Positions 6,751 through 12,204 of a stretch of 12,204 nucleotides of DNA are shown here, piece after piece (position 1 is the stretch's first letter; each line of letters begins with the position of its first letter). Origin of the DNA: an uncultured Blautia sp. GTDB taxonomy: Bacteria > Bacillota > Clostridia > Lachnospirales > Lachnospiraceae. A model generated the notes under the pieces. That model saw only the letters and a list, made by a program, of their open reading frames with translations. It did not search any database and was not told where the DNA came from. Made by a program: the position numbers and the translations under genes. The stretch covers positions 1 through 12,204 of the forward strand of contig CAMNGN010000051.1 of the NCBI GenBank assembly GCA_946538475.1, in the 5' to 3' direction.

Positions 6751-6825
6751 AATCCCGCCCACTAAGAAAAAATCCGGCAAATGTGCCGGATTTTTTCTTG
6801 CTCTATGTGATTTTACGGCGGGATT
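6751..6825. repeat. 9-bp inverted repeat enclosing the terminator
   Basis: AATCCCGCC (6751-6759) is the exact reverse complement of GGCGGGATT (6817-6825). The pair encloses the terminator hairpin and makes a nested secondary structure of 75 bases. It may extend the terminator, or be the ends of a small palindromic insertion. Confidence 0.5.
6764..6799. terminator. Perfect bidirectional intrinsic terminator
   Basis: A perfect 15-bp inverted repeat (6764-6778 with 6785-6799) surrounds a 6-base loop. The GC core is TCCGGC/GCCGGA, flanked by A-run and T-run outer parts, so either strand yields a hairpin followed by six or more U. It lies between convergent transcripts: the Cys-rich gene on plus, and rrf2 with its 3' repeat on minus. 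Confidence 0.95.
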
Positions 6826-6850
6826 CTATGAAACTTGTTCTCCGATGCCT

Positions 6851-6951
6851 GAATGGAACAGGGGGACGGTTCCTCGTTCCACCCGGAAACACATGGTAAC
6901 AATTCCTGTGTATATTTGGGTGGAACGAGGAACCGTCCCCCTGTTCCATTC
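6851..6951. repeat. Long palindromic repeat, copy 1 (REP/MITE-like)
   Basis: Perfect 34-bp arms (6851-6884 and 6918-6951) contain the core GGGGACGGTTCCTCGTTCC. The 33-base centre can itself fold through ACACA/TGTGT and GG/CC pairs. The same element occurs at 8455-8553. It begins 13 bases after the rrf2 stop codon on the minus strand and would be part of that mRNA's 3' region before the terminator. GGGACGGTTC-type repeats are widespread in anaerobes; from memory I associate them with REP-associated tyrosine transposases, but no transposase is in this window. Confidence 0.9.
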
Positions 6952-6964
6952 CTCGTTTCATTGG

Positions 6965-7396
6965 TCAAATCACGTAATCTCCGGCCTCGCCCCTCTGCAT
7001 ATCCAGCAGATCTTCGAGCGTGATGTTGTCGACGACGCCGCTTATGGCATCAGCCAGCTTTTTCCACACATACCTGGTGACGCAGTCGTCCTCGCGCGGG
7101 CAGATACTCTTATCGGCCGCGCATTCCACCGGGTCCAGACACCCCTCTGTCAGGCGCAGTATCATGCCGACAGTATATTCCGAAGGGGCGTTTGTAAGCA
7201 CATAGCCTCCCATGGGACCCCGGATGCTGCGAACATAGCCGGCTTTATTCAGCACCGAGATGATCTGTTCCAGATATTTGTCCGATATCTCCTGTCTTTT
7301 TGCCACATCCTTAAGCCGGATCGGCTCGCCGGTGTTATTTGCCGCAAGGTCCAACATGAGTCTGAGCGCATATCTTCCTTTTGTTGAAATTCGCAT
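6965..7396 (-). CDS. Rrf2-family transcriptional regulator with four cysteines
   Basis: Dimeric winged-helix DNA-binding regulator. The 143 residues begin with the hallmark MRISTKGRYALRLMLDLA, then a helix-turn-helix (about 26-53) and the wing RSIRGPMGGYVL (56-67), and end with NITLEDLLDM, which IscR and CymR also share. Cysteines lie at 86, 92, 99 and 105. C92, C99 and C105 line up with the three Fe-S ligands of IscR with one extra residue, but the IscR His ligand position is Arg108 here. It follows cysK by 36 bases with GGAGG six bases before its ATG, so it is co-transcribed. The pairing with cysK recalls CymR, which governs cysteine metabolism and binds CysK in Bacillus, although CymR lacks this cysteine cluster. 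I infer a cysteine or Fe-S sensing repressor; IscR versus CymR identity is open. Confidence 0.93.
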   Translation of the reverse strand: MRISTKGRYALRLMLDLAANNTGEPIRLKDVAKRQEISDKYLEQIISVLNKAGYVRSIRGPMGGYVLTNAPSEYTVGMILRLTEGCLDPVECAADKSICPREDDCVTRYVWKKLADAISGVVDNITLEDLLDMQRGEAGDYVI

Positions 7397-7432
7397 ATAC
7401 TGCCTCCACTAAAAATATCTCCTGCGTCTGTA

Positions 7433-8365
7433 TTACTTCGTAAACAGCGGAGTCGAATAGTACCTGTCGCCGCTGTCCGGAAGAAGTGCGACGATCGTTT
7501 TTCCTTTATTCTCAGGCCTCTTTGCCACCTGAATCGCCGCCCACAGCGAAGCGCCCGAGGAAATACCGGTCAGAATTCCTTCTTTGGCGGTAAGCTGGCG
7601 GGAAGTTTCAAAAGCGTCCTCATTATCCACCGCGATGACTTCATCGTAAACCGAAGTGTTCAGCACGGTAGGAACAAAGCCTGCGCCGATGCCCTGGATC
7701 TTGTGCGGGCCGGCCTTGCCTTCGGAAAGCACGGGTGAAGCTTTCGGCTCGACGGCTATGACCTTTACTTCGGGGTTCTTTGATTTGAGATATTCGCCAA
7801 CGCCGGTGACTGTTCCGCCGGTGCCTACGCCTGCGACGAAGAAGTCTACTTTTCCATCGGTGTCATTCCAGATCTCGGGACCGGTGGTCTCTCTGTGGAT
7901 CTTGGGATTTGCAGGGTTGTCAAACTGCGCGGGAATAAAGCTGCCCGGAATCTGCTCTGCAAGTTCCTCGGCTTTGGCGATCGCGCCTTTCATTCCTTTA
8001 GTTCCGTCAGTCAGGACGATCTCGGCACCATAGGCTTTAAGGATGTTGCGGCGTTCGACGCTCATGGTCTCGGGCATGGTAAGGATGATCCTGTAACCTT
8101 TGACTGCGGCGATGGCAGCGAGTCCGATACCGGTGTTTCCTGACGTGGGCTCGATGATGGTTGCGCCTTCTTTGAGAAGACCCTTTTCTTCAGCGTCCGC
8201 GATCATGGCCGCAGCGATCCTGTCTTTGATGCTGCCCGCGGGGTTGAAGTATTCCGGTTTTACCAGAAGTCTTGCTTCCAGGCCATAGGCGGCTTCAAGT
8301 TTCTTAACCTCTACAAGCGGGGTGTTGCCGATGAGTTCGAGTACGCTTTCATAAATCTTTGCCAT
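7433..8365 (-). CDS. cysK: Cysteine synthase (O-acetylserine sulfhydrylase)
   Basis: PLP enzyme that makes L-cysteine from O-acetylserine and sulfide in the cytoplasm. The 310 residues match the usual CysK length. PLP lysine K47 sits in NPAGSIKDRIA, the substrate loop is TSGNTG (74-79), the phosphate-binding loop is GTGGT (181-185), and the pyridine-nitrogen serine is in GISSGA (about 269-270). QFDNPANPKIH and the C-terminal LLPDSGDRYYSTPLF are typical of CysK. The ribosome binding site GGAGGA stands about 6 bases before the ATG. It is first in an operon with an Rrf2 regulator and is driven by a consensus promoter that contains an operator-like dyad. No frame damage is seen. Confidence 0.96.
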   Translation of the reverse strand: MAKIYESVLELIGNTPLVEVKKLEAAYGLEARLLVKPEYFNPAGSIKDRIAAAMIADAEEKGLLKEGATIIEPTSGNTGIGLAAIAAVKGYRIILTMPETMSVERRNILKAYGAEIVLTDGTKGMKGAIAKAEELAEQIPGSFIPAQFDNPANPKIHRETTGPEIWNDTDGKVDFFVAGVGTGGTVTGVGEYLKSKNPEVKVIAVEPKASPVLSEGKAGPHKIQGIGAGFVPTVLNTSVYDEVIAVDNEDAFETSRQLTAKEGILTGISSGASLWAAIQVAKRPENKGKTIVALLPDSGDRYYSTPLFTK

Positions 8366-8407
8366 GATGTCTCCTCCATTTCCTAGATAGTCAGTATGAT
8401 TACTCTG

Positions 8408-8435
8408 ATTATACCATTCCGGAGGTATTTGTCAA
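8408..8435 (-). promoter_or_regulatory. Consensus vegetative promoter of cysK-rrf2
   Basis: On the minus strand a perfect TTGACA (8435-8430) and a perfect TATAAT (8413-8408) are separated by 16 bases. The predicted start is near 8401, giving a leader of about 36 bases, too short for a T-box or riboswitch. A promoter this strong normally needs a repressor, which fits the dyad inside it. Confidence 0.88.
8411..8428. promoter_or_regulatory. Operator-like dyad within the cysK promoter
   Basis: ATACC (8411-8415) and GGTAT (8424-8428) form an inverted repeat around an 8-base centre that includes the palindrome TCCGGA. The dyad fills the spacer and overlaps half of the -10 box, so a bound dimer would block RNA polymerase. 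ATA..CC...GG..TAT symmetry resembles IscR type 2 sites, making the co-transcribed Rrf2 protein the obvious candidate. This assignment is inference. Confidence 0.5.
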
Positions 8436-8454
8436 CTGTTTTCTTGGGTCAATG

Positions 8455-8553
8455 GGTGGAACACGGGGACGGTTCCTCGTTCCACCCGGAAATACACAAG
8501 AGTTATTCCTGTGTATAGTTGGGTGGAACGAGGAACCGTCCCCGTGTTCCACC
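8455..8553. repeat. Long palindromic repeat, copy 2 (REP/MITE-like)
   Basis: Perfect 33-bp arms (8455-8487 and 8521-8553) surround a 33-base centre that folds through ATACACA/TGTGTAT. It is the same element as at 6851-6951. At three arm positions the copies differ, and each time the opposite arm carries the matching change. It starts 5 bases after the ABC-F stop codon and ends 19 bases before the cysK -35 box. It may act as a 3' mRNA structure or insulator; there is no U run after it. Confidence 0.9.
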
Positions 8554-8558
8554 GGCAC

Positions 8559-10412
8559 TCACGTTGCCAGCAGCAGCACTTTTATTTCCGCCTCAACAAG
8601 ACGTACCTCAATATCCGATAAATCTTTACCTTCCTCCGCCGGGACAAAACCATTCTCCACCCATGCGCGATACTCATCTATCCGCAAATTCTCAAGCTTC
8701 TCGACAGCGTCCAGATATTCACGTTCTACGGCGTCATGTTCTTCTGCTGCAAGCCGGTATTCCCAGTCGTGGGTCAGTTCTTCGGTACTGTATTCCTTCA
8801 GCCGATGCCTCTCCTTCTCAGGCACGTTCCGCATTCCTTCCAGCAAAGCCTGATCTTCGGCCCGCAAAAGCGCGGTCATCCCCTCGCCGGTCTCTTTGCT
8901 GCGCTGCACGCGGTCCAGATAGTGCTCATAGCCGAAAGGATAATACATGGCCCGCCCATCTTCGAACACAAGAATAGCATCCGCGACCTGCCGGATAAAA
9001 TACCGGTCGTGGGACACAAAGAGGATCGTGCCCGTGTAGGTTTTGAAGGCGGATTCGAGAGTCTCTTTCGCCTGAATGTCCATGTGATTTGTGGGCTCAT
9101 CGAGGAGAAGCAGGTTTGGCCGCGCATTCAGCAGTTCGGCCAGCACCAGCCTTGCTTTTTCGCCGCCCGACAGGCCGTCCACTTTTTCCTGTGCCTTTCT
9201 TCCCGGAAACAGGTATGCGCCGAGGATCTGCCTGGCCTCTTTCTCCGTGAGTGCGGGAAACAGGCTATGAAAATGTTCTGCCACGGTCTTGTCCGATTCG
9301 ATGGCGGCCGAGTTTTGGTCGAAATATCCGATCGTTGTCCTCTCCCCAAGAGTGCACTCGCCCTTCAGCGGCGAAAGGAAGCCGGCGACGGTCTTCAGGA
9401 AAGTTGTCTTTCCTGCGCCATTATCCCCGATAATGCCGATCTTCTGCCCCCGCCGCACTCTCAGCGAGAGGGTGAGGAGCGTTTTGTCATAACCGATCTG
9501 CAGGTCTTTTGTCTGCAGCGGCCATTTATTCGAGGGGATGAGCGGCTCGATCTCGCCGGTAAAGATGTGCACATCGTCCTCGTCGGGTTTGGGAAGCTTT
9601 TCCATACGTTCAAGGATCGTTTTCCGGGACCTTGCGAACGCGGCTTTTCGGGGTTTATGTTTGAATTTTTCGATCAGTTCTTCGAGCCGCGCTGCTTCTT
9701 TCTGCTGACTCTCCCAGGCCTTTTTGGCAGCGGCGATATCTTTTCTCTTCTGTTCTCTGAAGTGAGAATAACTGCCCGGGTATCTTTTCAGTCTGCCATC
9801 CTGCAGGTCGTAGACCACATCCACCACGCGGTCCAGAAAGAAGCGGTCGTGCGAGACGAACACTGCCGCACGGTCGTAGCTTCTCATATATTCTTCGAGC
9901 CATGATATGGCCTTCAGATCCAGGTGATTTGTGGGCTCATCCAGGAGAAGAATGTCCGGTTTTTGCAGAAGAAGCCTGATCAGTGCGATCCTTGTCTGCT
10001 CGCCTCCGGAGAAGTCGGAGAGTTTTTTCCGCTTATCTTCTTTTGCGAAGCCGAAGCCGGTAAAGATGCGATCGTACTCTGCCCGATAATCAAAATACTC
10101 TTTTGAGGCAGGATCGTCCACAGGGCAGGATTCCATCAGAATCTCATCGATGGTCTTTTGGGCGTCCTTCTCCTGCGTCTGTGTGAGCATCCCGATCGTG
10201 ACGCGGCGTGACGTGCGTATCGCACTCCCCTGCCTCTTGTCGTCCCGGTCCGGGGTGAGCTCGCCTGCGATCAGACGGAGCAGCGTGGTTTTTCCCGCTC
10301 CGTTCCGCCCCACTACGCCGATCTTTTCTTTCCCTTTTATCTCAAAATGAATGTGGGACAGCACGGTCTCTCCGCCGGCCGTCACTGTCCCGTCTACAAT
10401 TTCATATAACAT
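8559..10412 (-). CDS. ABC-F family ATPase
   Basis: Soluble protein with two ATP-binding cassettes and no membrane domain. ABC-F proteins act on the ribosome as translation factors or antibiotic-protection proteins. Cassette 1 has Walker A GRNGAGKTT (35-43), signature LSDFSGGEQ (131-139) and Walker B with D158-E159 in DEPTNHLD. Cassette 2 has GDNGAGKTT (329-337), LSGGEK (414-419) and D438-E439 in DEPTNHMD. Both H-loops are SHDR. The charged linker (about 219-300) is the tRNA-interaction region and is short. A C-terminal helical, charged tail of about 115 residues follows cassette 2. An AAGGA site lies 8 bases before the ATG. The gene follows a HAD phosphatase and a possible peptide ORF. Whether it protects against antibiotics or is a housekeeping factor cannot be told from sequence alone. 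Confidence 0.93.
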   Translation of the reverse strand: MLYEIVDGTVTAGGETVLSHIHFEIKGKEKIGVVGRNGAGKTTLLRLIAGELTPDRDDKRQGSAIRTSRRVTIGMLTQTQEKDAQKTIDEILMESCPVDDPASKEYFDYRAEYDRIFTGFGFAKEDKRKKLSDFSGGEQTRIALIRLLLQKPDILLLDEPTNHLDLKAISWLEEYMRSYDRAAVFVSHDRFFLDRVVDVVYDLQDGRLKRYPGSYSHFREQKRKDIAAAKKAWESQQKEAARLEELIEKFKHKPRKAAFARSRKTILERMEKLPKPDEDDVHIFTGEIEPLIPSNKWPLQTKDLQIGYDKTLLTLSLRVRRGQKIGIIGDNGAGKTTFLKTVAGFLSPLKGECTLGERTTIGYFDQNSAAIESDKTVAEHFHSLFPALTEKEARQILGAYLFPGRKAQEKVDGLSGGEKARLVLAELLNARPNLLLLDEPTNHMDIQAKETLESAFKTYTGTILFVSHDRYFIRQVADAILVFEDGRAMYYPFGYEHYLDRVQRSKETGEGMTALLRAEDQALLEGMRNVPEKERHRLKEYSTEELTHDWEYRLAAEEHDAVEREYLDAVEKLENLRIDEYRAWVENGFVPAEEGKDLSDIEVRLVEAEIKVLLLAT

Positions 10413-10423
10413 ATATATGTTCC

Positions 10424-10513
10424 TTATTTTTTTCTATTCGCAGTTCGAGCACTGCTTATAATAGCCATAATCCGGCTCAATTTATTCTGATCTGACTTGA
10501 TTGCCCATCTCAT
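10424..10513 (-). CDS. Possible 29-residue peptide ORF upstream of the ABC-F gene
   Basis: The ATG (10513-10511) overlaps the TGA of the preceding HAD gene as ATGA, and the TAA runs directly into the AGGA of the ABC-F ribosome binding site. The peptide starts MRWAIKSDQNKLSRIMA, is basic, and has no recognised domain. A GGGG stretch lies about 5-6 bases before the ATG as a possible binding site. The geometry suits translational coupling, or a leader peptide of the kind known for some antibiotic-responsive ABC-F genes. It could equally be chance; no comparative evidence is available here. Confidence 0.25.
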   Translation of the reverse strand: MRWAIKSDQNKLSRIMAIISSARTANRKK

Positions 10514-11352
10514 ATCAGCCCCAACTCCCTGCATGCATGATATATGCCGCCTTCCATCATCGGAAGTGTCACATAGTCCGCGATCTCCTTCATAGCAGGC
10601 GCCCCGTTTCCCATCACCACGCCGGTGCCTGCGGTAAGGATCATCTCGCGGTCGTTCACACTGTCGCCAAAGGCGAAAGTATCCGCGATGTCGATCCCCA
10701 GCATTTCGCACACCTTGCGCATGCCGGTCCCTTTGTTGAAGCCCTTGGGGACAAATTCCGCCACGAATTCGTTATGGATCGCATAGTCATAGTAATCCGA
10801 AAGTTCTTCAAAGCATTTAAGTCTGTCCGGAGATTCCGTCGCGCAGGAAAGTTTCGATATCTCCCATCGGCCCCACTCGCCCTTGATCGTGCGGAGATCT
10901 TCGCCCATGTCGGTGGCAAGTTTTCTGCCGTAGAAATCATCGGCAAACTCTTCCATATCCATGTACAGATATTTCCGTCCTTCCAGGATCGGGCGAAAGC
11001 CATATTTGCGGACAGTCTCGACTGTGAGTAACGCAAGCTCTTTCTCGATCTCCTTGAGAAATATGGTTTCACCCTGATATTCCACGCTCGTCCCGCAGCC
11101 CGCCACGATTCCGTCAAAGCCTATGCCCAGAAGGGCGGGATGGCGGATGTAGGCTCTGGTCCTGCCGGAACAGAGGAAGGCATAGTGACCGTTTTTCCGA
11201 AGTTCCCTGATTGCGGTGATGGTGCTCTCGGGGATCTCATTTTTCGCGTTCCAAATCGTGTTGTCAATGTCAAAAAATACAGCTTTTTTCAATCGTTTCA
11301 GGTCCTCTCGTTCACCGCGGGCCAATGTTCCCAACCGCGGCGATTGTCTCAT
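10510..11352 (-). CDS. HAD-superfamily hydrolase, Cof type IIB (second of a tandem pair)
   Basis: Probable cytoplasmic phosphatase of small phosphorylated metabolites. HAD motifs are VFFDIDNT (nucleophile D28, acid D30), LCSGRTR (motif II), the lysine in GFNKGTGM (motif III) and FGDSVND (motif IV). The cap domain lies between motifs II and III, as in type IIB. Motif I reads DIDNT rather than the more usual DGT form, but both aspartates are kept. The ATG at 11352 directly follows the TAA of the upstream HAD gene but has no good ribosome binding site and gives a 20-residue extension. A TTG at 11292 would give a standard MKKAVFFDIDNT start behind GAGAGGA, about 10 bases upstream. The TTG may be the true start. 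Substrate unknown. Confidence 0.87.
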   Translation of the reverse strand: MRQSPRLGTLARGEREDLKRLKKAVFFDIDNTIWNAKNEIPESTITAIRELRKNGHYAFLCSGRTRAYIRHPALLGIGFDGIVAGCGTSVEYQGETIFLKEIEKELALLTVETVRKYGFRPILEGRKYLYMDMEEFADDFYGRKLATDMGEDLRTIKGEWGRWEISKLSCATESPDRLKCFEELSDYYDYAIHNEFVAEFVPKGFNKGTGMRKVCEMLGIDIADTFAFGDSVNDREMILTAGTGVVMGNGAPAMKEIADYVTLPMMEGGIYHACRELGLI

Positions 11353-12129
11353 TTACAGCAAACCAAAATGCCTCAGCGCCGTCACCACGCCGTCATCCAT
11401 GCATGTATCCGTCACATAATCGGCCGCGGCCTTCACCTCGTCGACTCCGTTTCCCATAGCCACCCCGGTCCCGGCGTATTCGATCATCTCCAGGTCGTTT
11501 CCGCCGTCCCCGAAGGCTATGCTCTCTTCTCTCGAAAAGCCGTAGTACTCCAGAATCTTCTCGATAGCAGTCGCCTTCCCCGAATTTTTGGGGATGATGT
11601 CCACCGCGCGGTCCCACCATCTGACGGCCTTTATGCTGCTTGTTCCTTCCAGTATCTGCTCATCCTTATCCGCCGTGACACCGACCATGATCTGGTAGAT
11701 GTTCCGCTTCATCAGACTTTCAAATTGATCGGTCGGATGGCATCCCTCTCCCGCAAACATCATGTAGTCTTCCAGCACCTGTTCATATGCGGAAGAGCCG
11801 TAGATATCCTCGGTTGCGAGAAGCGCCTCGTGGCCTTCTTTCTTCGCGTTCTCCACCACCCGTCTCACATCTTCTTCGGGAATCGGATTTTGGTAGATCA
11901 CTTTGTCCCCCGAGTAGGAGAAACCGCCGTTATAAGAAAGCACGCCGTCAAACGAAAACCCGGGAAACTGCGGAACAAGGCAGGGAGGCCTGCCCGTAGC
12001 AAGGAACAGCTTTACACCGTTTTTCTGCAGCGTGAGCAAAGCATTCTTCACTGCTTCGTGCATGTCATTCTCTTCAAAGGCTACCAATGTGCCATCTACA
12101 TCAAAAAAAGCAATCTTTATGTTCAGCAA
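11353..12129 (-). CDS. HAD-superfamily hydrolase, Cof type IIB (first of a tandem pair)
   Basis: Probable sugar-phosphate or nucleotide phosphatase. The 258 residues carry AFFDVDGT (nucleophile D10, acid D12), LFLATGRPP (motif II), the NSGKATAI lysine (motif III) and FGDGGND (motif IV), with a C2-type cap between motifs II and III. The start is TTG at 12129-12127. I chose it because there is no ATG near the HAD motif and because AGGGGGAG precedes it at suitable distance. It overlaps the end of an upstream frame by 7 bases. Its stop is followed directly by the ATG of the second HAD gene. The pair probably arose by duplication and then diverged, since the intervening sequences differ strongly. 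Substrate is not predictable. Confidence 0.92.
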   Translation of the reverse strand: MLNIKIAFFDVDGTLVAFEENDMHEAVKNALLTLQKNGVKLFLATGRPPCLVPQFPGFSFDGVLSYNGGFSYSGDKVIYQNPIPEEDVRRVVENAKKEGHEALLATEDIYGSSAYEQVLEDYMMFAGEGCHPTDQFESLMKRNIYQIMVGVTADKDEQILEGTSSIKAVRWWDRAVDIIPKNSGKATAIEKILEYYGFSREESIAFGDGGNDLEMIEYAGTGVAMGNGVDEVKAAADYVTDTCMDDGVVTALRHFGLL

Positions 12130-12203
12130 ATAGTTCTCCCCCTGTTAAGAAGCCGTTTTGTGATCTCCATGCACATGCGGCCGTTGTGGTACGGGCACTT
12201 CCA
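12123..12203 (-). CDS. C-terminal fragment of an unidentified Cys-containing protein
   Basis: One minus-strand frame is open from the window edge to a TGA at 12125-12123, giving 26 residues with the motif KCPYHNGRMCMEITKRLL and a C-terminal Cys. It overlaps the HAD TTG start by 7 bases, as is common in operons, and the HAD ribosome binding site lies in its last codons. The cysteine spacing suggests metal binding, but I do not recognise the family. The other two frames cannot be formally excluded; one of them stops at 12145-12147. Confidence 0.4.
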   Translation of the reverse strand, partial: WKCPYHNGRMCMEITKRLLNRGRTIC

Positions 12204-12204
12204 C

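Noticed and set aside
8366..8407. T-box or riboswitch leader upstream of cysK
   Set aside because: The predicted leader is only about 36 bases, too short for either, with no conserved T-box sequence.
6851..8553. A composite mobile element bounded by the two palindromes, carrying cysK and rrf2
   Set aside because: The palindromes lie after stop codons on either side of an ordinary operon. There is no transposase, no clear target duplication and no compositional break, so two independent repeat copies are simpler.
8736..9905. 389-codon plus-strand frame opposite the ABC-F gene
   Set aside because: Fully antisense to a gene with unmistakable paired ATPase motifs, and its own product shows no motif.

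Overview
The window reads as a chromosomal segment of a Gram-positive anaerobe of the class Clostridia, perhaps Lachnospiraceae-like. The evidence is protein flavour (MurF, Ddl, a VanW/YkuD-type wall protein, a type Ic aspartate aminotransferase, a clostridial-looking RF2 N-terminus), strong AGGAGG-type ribosome binding sites, TTG starts, and vegetative TTGNNN/TATAAT promoters. Base composition looks roughly balanced. Taxonomy is inferred from resemblance only. Every gene except one is on the minus strand, so transcription runs right to left.

Right end (12204 to 8455): the C-terminal tail of an unidentified Cys-containing protein overlaps the first of two tandem Cof-type HAD phosphatases. A possible 29-residue peptide ORF then links the second HAD to an ABC-F ATPase. 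Just after the ABC-F stop lies copy 2 of a roughly 100-bp palindromic repeat.

Middle (8435 to 6849): a consensus TTGACA/TATAAT promoter drives cysK and a four-cysteine Rrf2 regulator. A dyad suited to a dimeric repressor sits inside the promoter, which suggests an autoregulated cysteine or Fe-S responsive operon. The rrf2 3' side carries copy 1 of the repeat and then a perfect bidirectional terminator. That terminator is shared with a convergent plus-strand gene for a 62-residue protein with eight cysteines. This small gene and a SAM methyltransferase are divergently transcribed from two promoters that appear to share one palindromic -35 hexamer.

Left part (6426 to 1): after the methyltransferase comes a cell-wall cluster: aspartate aminotransferase, a membrane-anchored L,D-transpeptidase-like protein, ddl and murF. 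Ddl makes D-Ala-D-Ala and MurF adds it to the UDP-MurNAc-tripeptide, so the two act in sequence. The L,D-transpeptidase-like protein keeps the YkuD fold signature but has lost the catalytic His and Cys, so it is a probable pseudoenzyme. At the left edge, the first codons of prfB (release factor 2) are present, including its programmed +1 frameshift site.

The most notable observations are the degenerate L,D-transpeptidase, the prfB recoding site at the edge, the two palindromic repeats with compensatory substitutions, the shared -35 hexamer, and the operator-like dyad in the cysK promoter. I see no CRISPR array, tRNA, rRNA, integrase or phage gene.
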